Both the position numbers and the translations under genes were made by a program. Positions 27,514-36,520 of a DNA stretch of 64,000 bases are shown one piece after another. Location of the stretch: the NCBI GenBank assembly GCA_963705285.1, contig OY970066.1, positions 682,001 through 746,000 of the forward strand, read 5' to 3'. The first letter of the stretch is position 1; each line of letters opens with the position of its first letter. The DNA comes from JACMLD01 sp963705285 (lineage in GTDB: Bacteria > Bacteroidota > Bacteroidia > Chitinophagales > Chitinophagaceae). The notes beneath the pieces were generated by a model. It was given only the letters and a program-made list of their open reading frames with translations, did no database searches and was not told where the DNA came from.

Positions 27514-27537
27514 GAAGGGAACGTTTCCGTTCCCTTC
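27514..27537 (-). promoter_or_regulatory. Perfect leader hairpin with GAAA tetraloop before rimP
   Basis: On the transcribed strand a 10-bp stem GAAGGGAACG / CGTTCCCTTC closes a GAAA loop. It ends 12 bases before the rimP ATG, next to the ribosome-binding region. A GNRA loop on a perfect stem suggests a structured RNA element such as a protein-binding or stability site. Confidence 0.6.
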
Positions 27538-27556
27538 GCTGATTCTTTGTCCGGTA

Positions 27557-27589
27557 CAAATGTACTACAATAAACATATTCCATCCAAA
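27557..27589 (-). promoter_or_regulatory. Promoter of the rimP-nusA-infB operon
   Basis: The minus strand reads TTTG (27586-27589), 21 bases, then TACATTTG (27557-27564). Confidence 0.6.
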
Positions 27590-27726
27590 TTGTGACTTTG
27601 TCAAAAGGTTTTTTTAATCTGTTTGGGCAATTTGGACGATGATTACCGGCCGTTTATCAAAAAAGGATGGCATTAAATAAACATTAACAGGTTTCGGCTG
27701 TTCCTGGTTGTACTTTTACCCCTGTT

Positions 27727-27978
27727 ATGATACTACGTTTTATACTTTTTGCGCTGGCATTGTATTTTATTTATAAACTGGTTTTCGGCCTGGTGATCCC
27801 TATTTTTCGCACCACGCAGAAGATCCGTCGCCAGTTTGGCGATATGCAGCAGCAAATGCACGAACAAATGAATGCTACGCAAAATGGCTACCCCGGTCAA
27901 CGCCCGCCACCACCACCTGCAGAGGAGCCTCAAAAAAGCAGGACCGGAGATTATATAGATTTTGAGGAGGTGAAGTAG
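27727..27978 (+). CDS. DUF4834 family protein
   Basis: 83 residues: one N-terminal membrane segment (about residues 2-26), then RTTQKIRRQ and a Gln/Met-rich helix, a polyproline stretch, and the C-terminal GDYIDFEEVK that marks this Bacteroidota family. The function is unknown. It is divergent from rimP. Confidence 0.8.
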   Translation: MILRFILFALALYFIYKLVFGLVIPIFRTTQKIRRQFGDMQQQMHEQMNATQNGYPGQRPPPPPAEEPQKSRTGDYIDFEEVK

Positions 27979-28072
27979 GGTGTGATAACCCTTCAGTTCA
28001 ACAACAACAGTCATTATATTTTGAGTGAACGCTTTGCGAATAACGGCAGCGTTAAACGCGGATGTATAAATT

Positions 28073-28096
28073 AAAAAAAGGCTCAATAATGAGCCC
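28073..28096 (-). terminator. Terminator of the SusCD operon
   Basis: GGCTCA-ATAA-TGAGCC (28080-28095). On the minus strand it is followed by TTTTTTT, and it lies 29 bases after the last stop codon of the operon. Confidence 0.75.
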
Positions 28097-28124
28097 TTCT
28101 TTTAAAATCGTTTCGTGCACTAAT

Positions 28125-29420
28125 CTAATAATGCCAGCTAATCCACGCTCTGGCGTTTAATACATTTACCATATCGTAAGAAGTGGTTTCATCTGAGCCA
28201 CCGCTTGTTTGCACAAGATAGTATCCCTGTGCCTGGAATAGTTGCGTAAGAAAAGCAACATAGGTAGTTGTAGCCGCTGCGGGAACTGTGCCAAACTGCA
28301 GTCCGCTATTTGGAAAAATAACTCTTCCATCAATCGTAAATGTAGGTTTGATGGCAGGGCCATAGCTGGCGGCAGCTATAATTCTGCAGGCGTCGTATCC
28401 GCTGCTTGCCAATGGACGGTATTCTAAATACTGAAAGCCTGGGAGCGATCTTATTTTTTGTGCATCATCTACTCCATTGATGTGAAAACCATAGTCAGAC
28501 ACAGCAAAAAAGCTTGATAATGCCCAGTTCCACCATCTCTTTGGAGATTCCAAATCAACTTTTAATGGTTTAATAGCGCCTGTAATATTGTATACGGTAC
28601 CGTTAATGGTGGCTTGAAGTGTATTGGTAGCAGCAATAAAGTTGACATTGGTAAGTTCTTTTATAACAATGGTTCCTGTATTGAAAGGTGCCAGCAGGCC
28701 AATGCCAGAAAGCGTGAAATAAAACCTGGTAGAAAAATTTTGCACATTTCCATTGGCATCCAGCCAATTGAAAACAATTGTCTTGGTAGTTGGGTTAATC
28801 AGTAATTCATAGTTTTGTGCGCCAATCGTGAGCTGTTTAAAATACTCCAGTATCTTACCATAAGCATTGATAAATTTACTGATATCAAACTGTCCGGTAG
28901 AATAAGCCGTAGCTTCAGCTGCTGTGGCTTTTGTTAAATAAGCTGTGCTTCCGTTCATTCTTCCCACCAGCTTAATGGTATCAACAGAAGTACTATCGTT
29001 AAAATAGAATTCAAAGTCAGATCTCAGTCCTTCTCCATCTGCGCCGCCATTTACCCTGCCGGTTGGGTCAGCCAGTAAATGAAGATGGGTGTATGTATCG
29101 AAAATAAGACTAGGCTGCTGCAGCGCTTTCAGTCTGTAACTGCTTTCTTTTAGTGTAACGGCGGAGGCCGAATCAAAATCGAGCACCATCTTTACGCGGT
29201 TACTGTCGTTGAATTTACAGTAAAAACTATATACACTTCCGCCTGCCAGATTTATGACACCTTTCCACCCATTGGCAGCACCAGTTAACTGACTCTGGTA
29301 GGTAGCGAGTGCTTTATTTAAACGGGCATCGGGCGATTCATCAAACAAACGGGTGGTGTCTTTTTTGCAAGCACCAAGAAATCCTGCCAACAGTAAAAAT
29401 ATAAATAAGCGTTGTTTCAT
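28125..29420 (-). CDS. DUF4302 domain lipoprotein
   Basis: About 431 residues from ATG 29420; MKQRLFIFLLLAGFLGACKKD is a clear lipoprotein signal with lipobox LGAC, whereas the open frame to 29459 adds nothing signal-like. The mature part has DESPDARLNKALATYQSQL and ANGWKGVI, which mark DUF4302, a surface family found beside SusC/SusD genes. Last gene of a four-gene operon. The function is unknown; a substrate-binding or surface-exposed auxiliary role is inferred from context. Confidence 0.8.
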   Translation of the reverse strand: MKQRLFIFLLLAGFLGACKKDTTRLFDESPDARLNKALATYQSQLTGAANGWKGVINLAGGSVYSFYCKFNDSNRVKMVLDFDSASAVTLKESSYRLKALQQPSLIFDTYTHLHLLADPTGRVNGGADGEGLRSDFEFYFNDSTSVDTIKLVGRMNGSTAYLTKATAAEATAYSTGQFDISKFINAYGKILEYFKQLTIGAQNYELLINPTTKTIVFNWLDANGNVQNFSTRFYFTLSGIGLLAPFNTGTIVIKELTNVNFIAATNTLQATINGTVYNITGAIKPLKVDLESPKRWWNWALSSFFAVSDYGFHINGVDDAQKIRSLPGFQYLEYRPLASSGYDACRIIAAASYGPAIKPTFTIDGRVIFPNSGLQFGTVPAAATTTYVAFLTQLFQAQGYYLVQTSGGSDETTSYDMVNVLNARAWISWHY

Positions 29421-29455
29421 GATAGCTAAATAAATGTGATTAAATTTTTCCTTTA

Positions 29456-30376
29456 TCAATATATCTGTGCTTCAACAGCTGAACGTGTTCTTGCCTGAAG
29501 GCTATAAAAATCGATACCCCATACCTGCTTGAAATAGGTAACAATAATAGATTCTTTTGCCCTGAGCCTTGCAATGGCCTGCGCTTGTGTGGTACCCCTG
29601 TCGGTTATCCCGGCCGGAATGGAAGCCAGCATTTTTTCATATTGGGCTTTTCCATTTACCAGCATAATAGCAATCATGTCAACAAAATCATCATCAACCG
29701 TATTCATTGAATAGGCCGAAATAAAACCGTCGCGCAATGCATCGGCATCAGTATAATCCGTCCAGGTAGAAGTAATAAGGTTTGGGTTAAGCTGTTTCCA
29801 TTCTACAGGATAGAGCACGTGTTGGTGAAGAATGTGGCCAAACTCGTGTTCAATAGTTTGAAAAACCCTTTTTATACCAGTGGAATCACTTAATTTATAT
29901 CCCGCCATGCCTTTTACGCGGGTATCATTGAGGGCCAGCAGAATGATTTTGGTTCCACCTTCTGCCTGACCCAGCTTGATGGTATTATTATCATTATATG
30001 CCGGACTTCCGATAAGGTAGAAAAACTTGGGGCAGATATTCTGGAAAAAGCCTTTGCTTGCTTCGGCTATATAAGTCTTTATCCAAACATTATTGATGGC
30101 GCCCATAATGGGTATTACTATTTCCTCTTTTACAGGAACAAGAATTTTAGTAACATCGCTGATATCTTCAAACTGATCCCATTTATACTTTACGGCAATA
30201 TTATACGGCGTAGTAAGTGTATCGCGGATCCAGTTATCAATGGGGCCTTTTGCCCAGGTATCTCCGCCAAGGCCATTAAGGTTATCCGCATCTGCAGGAT
30301 TAAAGTTGTCTTTTTTACAGGCGGAAAAAGCTATTGTTGCTAGTAATACCGCCAGAAATAATTTTTTCATTTTCAT
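29456..30376 (-). CDS. Substrate import-associated zinc metallohydrolase lipoprotein
   Basis: 306 residues. The lipoprotein signal ends at lipobox FSAC (Cys20). The zinc motif HEFGH is at residues 177-181 within a histidine-rich segment (ILHQH). This matches a family of HExxH lipoproteins encoded beside SusC/SusD-type transporters. It probably acts at the cell surface on the substrate that the TonB-dependent transporter imports. Either ATG 30376 or 30370 may be used. It is 20 bases downstream of susD and 35 bases upstream of the DUF4302 gene. Confidence 0.83.
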   Translation of the reverse strand: MKMKKLFLAVLLATIAFSACKKDNFNPADADNLNGLGGDTWAKGPIDNWIRDTLTTPYNIAVKYKWDQFEDISDVTKILVPVKEEIVIPIMGAINNVWIKTYIAEASKGFFQNICPKFFYLIGSPAYNDNNTIKLGQAEGGTKIILLALNDTRVKGMAGYKLSDSTGIKRVFQTIEHEFGHILHQHVLYPVEWKQLNPNLITSTWTDYTDADALRDGFISAYSMNTVDDDFVDMIAIMLVNGKAQYEKMLASIPAGITDRGTTQAQAIARLRAKESIIVTYFKQVWGIDFYSLQARTRSAVEAQIY

Positions 30377-30396
30377 AATTGTATGATTTATACGAA

Positions 30397-31899
30397 TTAT
30401 CTGTTCAAATCTGTTATGCCGGATAATTTTACACCATCTGGCAATTTCAACTGCCTGCGCTTATCGGTTGCCGTAATGGTTACCGAGCCTGTTGAAGTTC
30501 CTGATCCATCTGTGAAAGAGTGGGTAACAGGTATATTGAAACGAAGCATATCAAACCAGCGCATGCCTTCATGTATAAAATCAAGACGCTTTAATTCCAA
30601 TATATATTGAATAAGCGCATCTTTTATAGGTAAAGCGCCGCCATAGTGGGCAACCACTTTTGCCTGTGTAATCTGGCGTGCGGCAGGCAAGTTGCCGGGC
30701 GATATACCATTGGTGGCGGTACTGGTAAGCCTGGTGCTCACAAACGTATTAAGGTCTGTAATGGCTGCATCATAATTGCCCAGGTTGGCATTGGCTTCGC
30801 ATTTATTAAACAATACTTCTTCCACAGAAAATAAGGTAATGGTACCGTATGGTAAACCAAAGTCTGAAGACGGGCTTGAATAAGCAAAATCACGACCATA
30901 TAACTTTGGAATGGCCGGATTGTTTTGCGAACCAACAAAAGCACTGTTATAAACCCAGGTGCCGCCTGTTACTGCGATAGAAGTATTAAAAATTTCATCT
31001 TTTGTAGTAACCGTTAAGCCATAACGGGTAGTGGCATACGCATAATTATAATTGTAGTTTGAAGGACAACTAACCAGCAGCAGGTTTGCCGGTTCAGATG
31101 TTTTCTGATAAACTGCGGGCAACTCATTTAACCCTGTTGCCTGGTAAGTAGTATTCCATTTTCTGAGGTTAGGCAAAAAATTGGTTACCGAAGCCGTGGC
31201 ATACTGCACTGCTTTATCGTATTGCTTTTTGTACAAATAAAACCGCGCAGCAAAGGCATTGGCGGCAGAACGGTTGAAATGATACCGTACAATACTATAG
31301 GCAGCATCGTCGATCAAGGGCAAACCTGCAATGATATCCTTTTCAATCATCTCGTACACATAGGCTACGGTTTTACGGTCATATTGCTTTATAATGACTG
31401 TTTCCGGCTCGGTAACGTACGGAACACCAGGGTCAGATGCAGAACTGGTGGCATTAAAAGGTTTTGCATACAGCGTAACCAGCATAAAATGATTATACGC
31501 ACGTGTAATTAATGCCTCGCCTTTTTGTTTCAGGTAATCCTGGGGTCTGTCTGCAGTTACGCACGCCTGCAAGGCTTCATTTGATGCGGCAATAGCAGCA
31601 TAGCAAGCATTCCAGTAATTGTCTGGTGAATCCTGGTCTACGCTTCTTACATCTTCAAAATAATATGGGTCCCGCATAGTAGGATCTACGTTTCCGGAAC
31701 CTTTGTCGCCGGCCACATCAGACATGGCTTCTGTAAAAGCCATATAGTTTGCCTGTGGATAGGCCGAACCTAATATTTCTGATACCTTATCAGGACTGGT
31801 AAGTTTTGCCCTGTTATCAGGCTCTTTGTCAAGGTATTTATTACAACCCCCCAGTGTAAACATAGTTACTGCGGCTGCGTATAAAATTATCTTTTTCAT
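30397..31899 (-). CDS. RagB/SusD family nutrient-uptake outer-membrane lipoprotein
   Basis: About 500 residues from ATG 31899 (MKKIILYAAAVTMFTLGGC gives a lipobox; the frame beyond is inside susC). SusD features: NKYLDKEPD at the mature start, a helical TPR-like N-terminal region (YNHFMLVTLYAKPFNA), and the C-terminal ILELKRLDFIHEGMRWFDMLRF. SusD proteins cap the SusC barrel and bind the substrate. The substrate is unknown; there is no glycoside hydrolase nearby, so a peptide or other ligand is as likely as a glycan. Confidence 0.92.
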   Translation of the reverse strand: MKKIILYAAAVTMFTLGGCNKYLDKEPDNRAKLTSPDKVSEILGSAYPQANYMAFTEAMSDVAGDKGSGNVDPTMRDPYYFEDVRSVDQDSPDNYWNACYAAIAASNEALQACVTADRPQDYLKQKGEALITRAYNHFMLVTLYAKPFNATSSASDPGVPYVTEPETVIIKQYDRKTVAYVYEMIEKDIIAGLPLIDDAAYSIVRYHFNRSAANAFAARFYLYKKQYDKAVQYATASVTNFLPNLRKWNTTYQATGLNELPAVYQKTSEPANLLLVSCPSNYNYNYAYATTRYGLTVTTKDEIFNTSIAVTGGTWVYNSAFVGSQNNPAIPKLYGRDFAYSSPSSDFGLPYGTITLFSVEEVLFNKCEANANLGNYDAAITDLNTFVSTRLTSTATNGISPGNLPAARQITQAKVVAHYGGALPIKDALIQYILELKRLDFIHEGMRWFDMLRFNIPVTHSFTDGSGTSTGSVTITATDKRRQLKLPDGVKLSGITDLNR

Positions 31900-31924
31900 A
31901 ATGATCTTTCTTGTTGAGTAATGC

Positions 31925-34900
31925 TTATAAACCTGCCCGTAAAGTGAATGTAAGCTGCCGCTGAATGGGCTGGGCCACACCACCACTGTTAAAGAATTCA
32001 GGATCCTGGCCTTCTAATTTTTTGTCTGAATATATTAACCAGGGGTTGATGGCCGCCACCATAATAGTCATATTCTTCAAAAACCCTGTTCTTACAAGCA
32101 ACTTTTCTGGCAGCTGGTAGCTAAGCGATACTGTTTTTAATCTTACAAAATCCCCTTTTGCTATACGTTCTGTAGAATAGTTATAGTTGGTGTATGGGTA
32201 ATTTCCGGATCCAGACTGCCTTGCCTTGTAAAGCCCGTCAATGATAGAGGGTACATTGGTGGTGGTTTGGTCTCCGGGTTTTTCCCAACGGTCATAAAAT
32301 TCTTTTGGCGTGGCATTCCATTCAGAATAATTATCTGAGAAAGCTGGGTAAAGCCTTATTTTATTGCCCGCCTGGTAGGTAAAGAAGATGTTTAAAGCGA
32401 AAGCTTTGTATGTAAAGGTGTTGTTGAACCCGCCGGTAAATTTAGGTGCAACGGAACCTTCGTACTGAAGATACTGGGTACTGTCTGACTGCATATACAC
32501 GCCGGAAGATGTTTTGCCATCATCACTTGTAAATTCAGGTATACCGGTTATTGAATTCAGCCCTTTAAATTTAATGGAAAACAAACTGTTTACGGGATAA
32601 CCCTGCAGATTGCCTCCTTCGGCTTTAATGAGATCAAATATTCTTGGAATGGCCCTGGTCCGGGTAATCTTGCTGGAGTTGTACCCGAAAGTAAAGTTGG
32701 TACGCCAGCTGAGATCTTTGCTTTTATAGATCTGACCGCCCAGCATTACTTCTATACCATGAGATGTCATGTCAGAGTTGTTAGCTGCTTTATCAGACTG
32801 ACCGCCAATGCCGGATGTTCTCAGTACTGAAATAAGATCAAAGCTTCTGCGCGTATAACCATCAATGCTGAAATTCAGTTTGTTTCCAAAAAGGCTTCCA
32901 TCTATACCCACGTTACTGGCGTAGTTTTTTTCCCAGGTCAGGTCATTGTTGGCAAGATTGGCAATTTGAATGATGGTTTCTATGTCTGTGAGGTACGGAC
33001 GGTGGATGTTAATGTTACGCAACTCAATATTTGAGTTGGTAGCGGGTCCCAGGCTTGCGGTAAGACCATAGCTACCGCGCAATTTCAGAAAATCTACAAA
33101 TTTTACATTCTTCATGAAATTTTCCTGGTCAATGTTCCAGGCGGCGGCCAGCGTCCAGGTAGGTAGCCAACGGGCTGTTTTTGAAGAACCCAACTGGTTA
33201 GATCCGTCGTAGCGGGCAGTACCAGAAAAATTGTATTTCTGATTATAGGTATACTGACCATTGAAATAAAAGGCAGCAAAACGATCGAAGTTTTTGTACA
33301 TCCCGAAATAAGGGAAATTGTTTTCAATGGTTTGTTTTAAAATTCGAAAATCAGGACTGGCTACGCCGCCGTTTTCATACTGGTAGCCGTAACCATTGGA
33401 AGATGCGTTCTGCCTGTCGGAAAATTTTATTTGCTGGCCGGCAAGCAGGCTAATGTTGTGTTTGTCTTTAATGATGGTATTGTATTCCAGGTTATTTCTG
33501 ATATCATAACTGAGCAGCTGATCTTCAATTCGATTATAAAATCCGCCATAGGGCAATACCACTACTTTTTCTGAAGCAGGTTTTTCAGGGTCCTGGTAGA
33601 GATACGGATTATTTTCACGAATGGTGGAGTTGCCGGCTGCTCTGTACGCATTTGCCATGTTGGCGTTCTCTGTTATTTCATGTTCCCGGGTGGAGCGTAC
33701 ATAACGGAAGGCCCCAACAAACGTATACTTCAAATCCCGCGTTAATTTATACGATAGGTCGCCCTGCAGTTTCAGATCAATTACGTTAATGTTTAACCGG
33801 TTGTTTTCAAGTTCTGTGAGAATATTAAATGGTGCAAAGTTGCGGGTGAAATACTCCCTTTCGCCATTTTCCTGAAAAGCCGTGATGGCACGATTGGTAT
33901 TGAGTGAATAACTGAATGGGTTGATATCAAAGTCGCGGGTAAAACCGCCTGTAACCACGTTGGCGGTACGCTGTACGGTGCCGGGAGCGTGCTGAGAGCG
34001 GTAAGAGCCGGTGGTGAGAAACCCGGCCGTTAGCCTGTCTGAAAATTTATAGTTATTACGGAAATTAAGGGTAACGCGTTTTACGTTATCGGCTACTGTC
34101 CAGCCATTATCATTATAAAAACTGGTAGAAAAAAACGATTGTGATCTGTCGCTACCTGAAGAAAGGCTGAGGGAATGTTCCTGAATCAGAGATTGCCGGA
34201 ACAACACATCAAACCAATCTGTATTGGCCCTTGCATAACGCATTAGGTATGCTTTTTTGGCTTCAGGCGTATTGGGAATGGCGAAGCCACCGTTAAGTGT
34301 ATCGTTTACCATATTATAAAACTTGCCGTAAACCGCATAGTTGCCACTGTTGAGAATGTCTGTATTGAGAGAACCTTTTCTTTCCAGTTCGGCAAAAACA
34401 GACATTTGCTGGGCAGAGTTCATGATATTATAATCGCCATATACAGGTTTGAATTGCGAGCTGAAATTGCCGGTATAACTTACTTTCGGTGCACCCGCCT
34501 TTCCTTTTTTAGTAGTGATTACCACTACACCATTCATGGCCCTTGCACCATACAAGGCAGTGGCAGAGGCATCTTTCAAAATGTCGAAAGTTTCTATATC
34601 ATTTACGTTAATACCTGCCACAGAAGAACCCAGCAATGTGGCGGGATCGCCGCTCGATAACTGGTCATTTGATATATTCACCAAATCCTCCAGTACCACA
34701 CCATCTACTACCCATAAAGGTTTATTATCGCCATTAATAGAAGTTGCGCCCCTGATACGAAGGATTGGCGCAGTACCAAATGTGCTTGACACAGTTTGTA
34801 CCGATACACCAGCTGCGCGTCCTTCCAGCATTCTGCTTACGTCTACCACACCATCCAGCTTTACATCTTCCGCCCTTAGTGTAACAGATGCGCCGGTAAA

Positions 34901-35347
34901 TTTTTGCTTTGCGATGCTTTGAAACCCGGTAACAATTACTTCATCAAGACTGGTAATGCTGGAAAACAGCTGAACTGCTGTGTTCTCCGAAGCCCTTACC
35001 TGCACATTCTTGTAGCCAACCATTGAAACAGTGAGAATACTGTTTTTCTTGATACCGTTTAACTCAAACTCTCCATTATTATTGGTGGTAGTAGATTTCT
35101 TGGTGCTGTTTTCAGAAATGGTTACACCTGCAAGACGGCCGCCAGCCGAGTCTGTGATGGTTCCTTTCGCATTTATCAAATCCCCGCTTTTGCTGGCCGG
35201 GTTCTGGCCAAAACTGTATGAACCCGCGAACAACAGCAGCATAATCAATAAGCTGTTTGTAAAATGACTGCGCCTTTTCTTCGTGATATTCCAGCTTTGC
35301 CCGGAGAAAATAAAGGGCAAAGCTTTGTACTGAGCTCTCACACGCAT
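31925..35347 (-). CDS. SusC/RagA family TonB-linked outer-membrane protein
   Basis: About 1140 residues from ATG 35347. A signal-like segment follows (SLLIMLLLFAGSYSFGQ), then a carboxypeptidase-like regulatory domain (GTITDSAGGRLAGVTI), the plug domain with the SusC signature (LRIRGATSINGDNKPLWVVDGV; ATALYGARAMNGVVVITTKKG), and a large C-terminal barrel ending in TFTLRAGL. It imports a ligand across the outer membrane with TonB energy. First gene of the susC-susD-metallohydrolase-DUF4302 operon. No anti-sigma/sigma pair is adjacent. Confidence 0.94.
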   Translation of the reverse strand: MRVRAQYKALPFIFSGQSWNITKKRRSHFTNSLLIMLLLFAGSYSFGQNPASKSGDLINAKGTITDSAGGRLAGVTISENSTKKSTTTNNNGEFELNGIKKNSILTVSMVGYKNVQVRASENTAVQLFSSITSLDEVIVTGFQSIAKQKFTGASVTLRAEDVKLDGVVDVSRMLEGRAAGVSVQTVSSTFGTAPILRIRGATSINGDNKPLWVVDGVVLEDLVNISNDQLSSGDPATLLGSSVAGINVNDIETFDILKDASATALYGARAMNGVVVITTKKGKAGAPKVSYTGNFSSQFKPVYGDYNIMNSAQQMSVFAELERKGSLNTDILNSGNYAVYGKFYNMVNDTLNGGFAIPNTPEAKKAYLMRYARANTDWFDVLFRQSLIQEHSLSLSSGSDRSQSFFSTSFYNDNGWTVADNVKRVTLNFRNNYKFSDRLTAGFLTTGSYRSQHAPGTVQRTANVVTGGFTRDFDINPFSYSLNTNRAITAFQENGEREYFTRNFAPFNILTELENNRLNINVIDLKLQGDLSYKLTRDLKYTFVGAFRYVRSTREHEITENANMANAYRAAGNSTIRENNPYLYQDPEKPASEKVVVLPYGGFYNRIEDQLLSYDIRNNLEYNTIIKDKHNISLLAGQQIKFSDRQNASSNGYGYQYENGGVASPDFRILKQTIENNFPYFGMYKNFDRFAAFYFNGQYTYNQKYNFSGTARYDGSNQLGSSKTARWLPTWTLAAAWNIDQENFMKNVKFVDFLKLRGSYGLTASLGPATNSNIELRNINIHRPYLTDIETIIQIANLANNDLTWEKNYASNVGIDGSLFGNKLNFSIDGYTRRSFDLISVLRTSGIGGQSDKAANNSDMTSHGIEVMLGGQIYKSKDLSWRTNFTFGYNSSKITRTRAIPRIFDLIKAEGGNLQGYPVNSLFSIKFKGLNSITGIPEFTSDDGKTSSGVYMQSDSTQYLQYEGSVAPKFTGGFNNTFTYKAFALNIFFTYQAGNKIRLYPAFSDNYSEWNATPKEFYDRWEKPGDQTTTNVPSIIDGLYKARQSGSGNYPYTNYNYSTERIAKGDFVRLKTVSLSYQLPEKLLVRTGFLKNMTIMVAAINPWLIYSDKKLEGQDPEFFNSGGVAQPIQRQLTFTLRAGL

Positions 35348-35428
35348 AGTTAATTTGTTTTTGGTTTTAATAATATTCGGATCGGTTCCCGGGGAAAAAA
35401 TTGATTGTAGCAGCAGAATCCGATTTAA

Positions 35429-35436
35429 CAAAAATA
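35429..35436 (-). promoter_or_regulatory. -7 element of the SusCD operon
   Basis: The minus strand reads TATTTTTG about 80 bases before the chosen susC start, leaving a leader of roughly 70 bases. Confidence 0.45.
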
Positions 35437-35447
35437 TACAAAACACA

Positions 35448-35793
35448 GCATCAACTTGGGCCAGCTTGTAAATTTTAATTGACTATTTTTTCAAGTTATG
35501 ATGCAGCGTTTTCAAAATACCCAGTTTCATTAAGCCCTTGGCTAAGCCCATTACCGTCAGCCTGCAACCTGCGCCGGACAAGTGATACAACGTAATAGCC
35601 GATATTTTATCTTATCGAGTGGCGGCTGTTGTATTGTACAATTTCTTTCAACTATACTGGAATGTTACTTGAAAGGTTGCTTTAAAAACAATATTTACGT
35701 TGAACAACGGTAATAGGAAACGCCTATCAATGAATACCATTGATTAGTCTACCAGATCAATAAGCAACTACCCGCGAACATCTACTGCCCTGA
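35448..35793. other. Intergenic region between susC and the HAD gene
   Basis: About 350 bases. Apart from the SusCD promoter at its left edge I see no gene, tRNA or strong hairpin. Confidence 0.6.
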
Positions 35794-36417
35794 TCAACTA
35801 TTCTGAAACAATGGAACGTCTAATATGGTTAAAGGCGGCTCCAGGAAAAAAGTTTGTATGCCCACTTCTTCTGCGCCGCTAAAATTGGAGGGGGTATCAT
35901 CTATAAACAAAGTTTCAGCAGGGTTTAAATTGTTTTCATCAAGCACCAGTTGGTAAATAGCCGCATCTGGCTTGCGTAAATGAACGGCGTGAGAGAAATA
36001 AGCTTTTTCAAAAATATCTTCCAGCCGCTTACCGGTTTCAGCAAACAACTTCTGCTGAAAAAACTGGTGATGCAGCGCGTTGGTATTGCTTAGTAAAAAT
36101 ATACGGTACTGCTTGCCCAGCTTTTCCAGCAGTTGTATTCGCTCAGGCGGAAAGTCGAGCAGCAATGCATTCCAGGAGTTAATAATATCCTGCCCGGCAA
36201 TGGGTGCACCGGCAATTTGCTGTATACCGTTTATAAAAGCGGCGTCATCAATCTTGCCGGTTTCATACTCTTCAAAAAAAGGGGTGATATGAAACTGGGT
36301 CATGTATTGTTTAAAATTGCTAAACCCAAGGTCAGCAAAGGCATTTTCTGTTAGCTGGAAATTGATATTGAGGATGACGCCACCGAGATCAAAAATGATA
36401 TTTTTTATTGCAGGCAT
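35794..36417 (-). CDS. HAD superfamily hydrolase (subfamily IA)
   Basis: 207 residues. Motif I is FDLGGV with nucleophile Asp10, motif II is LLSNTN, and motif III/IV are RKPDAAIYQ and FIDDTPSNF. It resembles YihX-type sugar-phosphate phosphatases. The substrate cannot be decided. Single gene between SusCD and an outer-membrane barrel gene. Confidence 0.88.
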   Translation of the reverse strand: MPAIKNIIFDLGGVILNINFQLTENAFADLGFSNFKQYMTQFHITPFFEEYETGKIDDAAFINGIQQIAGAPIAGQDIINSWNALLLDFPPERIQLLEKLGKQYRIFLLSNTNALHHQFFQQKLFAETGKRLEDIFEKAYFSHAVHLRKPDAAIYQLVLDENNLNPAETLFIDDTPSNFSGAEEVGIQTFFLEPPLTILDVPLFQNS

Positions 36418-36443
36418 GGAACGAAAATAAAGCTTTTAGTTTT

Positions 36444-36516
36444 TAGCTGTTAGCTTTTAGCAATAGACTTCAAATTTTGTATTGGCCTAACAGCTTATAC
36501 CTAACAGCTAATGGCT
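36444..36516. repeat. Inverted repeat of the AGCTGTTAGC family, copy 1
   Basis: TAGCTGTTAG (36444-36453) and CTAACAGCTA (36501-36510) pair exactly; another CTAACAGCTTA lies at 36487. The same arms occur at 45.5 kb, with shorter pieces at 4.8 and 49.9 kb. Confidence 0.75.
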
Positions 36517-36520
36517 TTCC

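Noticed and set aside
31900..31986. Longer SusD frame
   Set aside because: Runs into susC coding sequence and lacks a signal peptide; ATG 31899 starts a clear lipoprotein signal.
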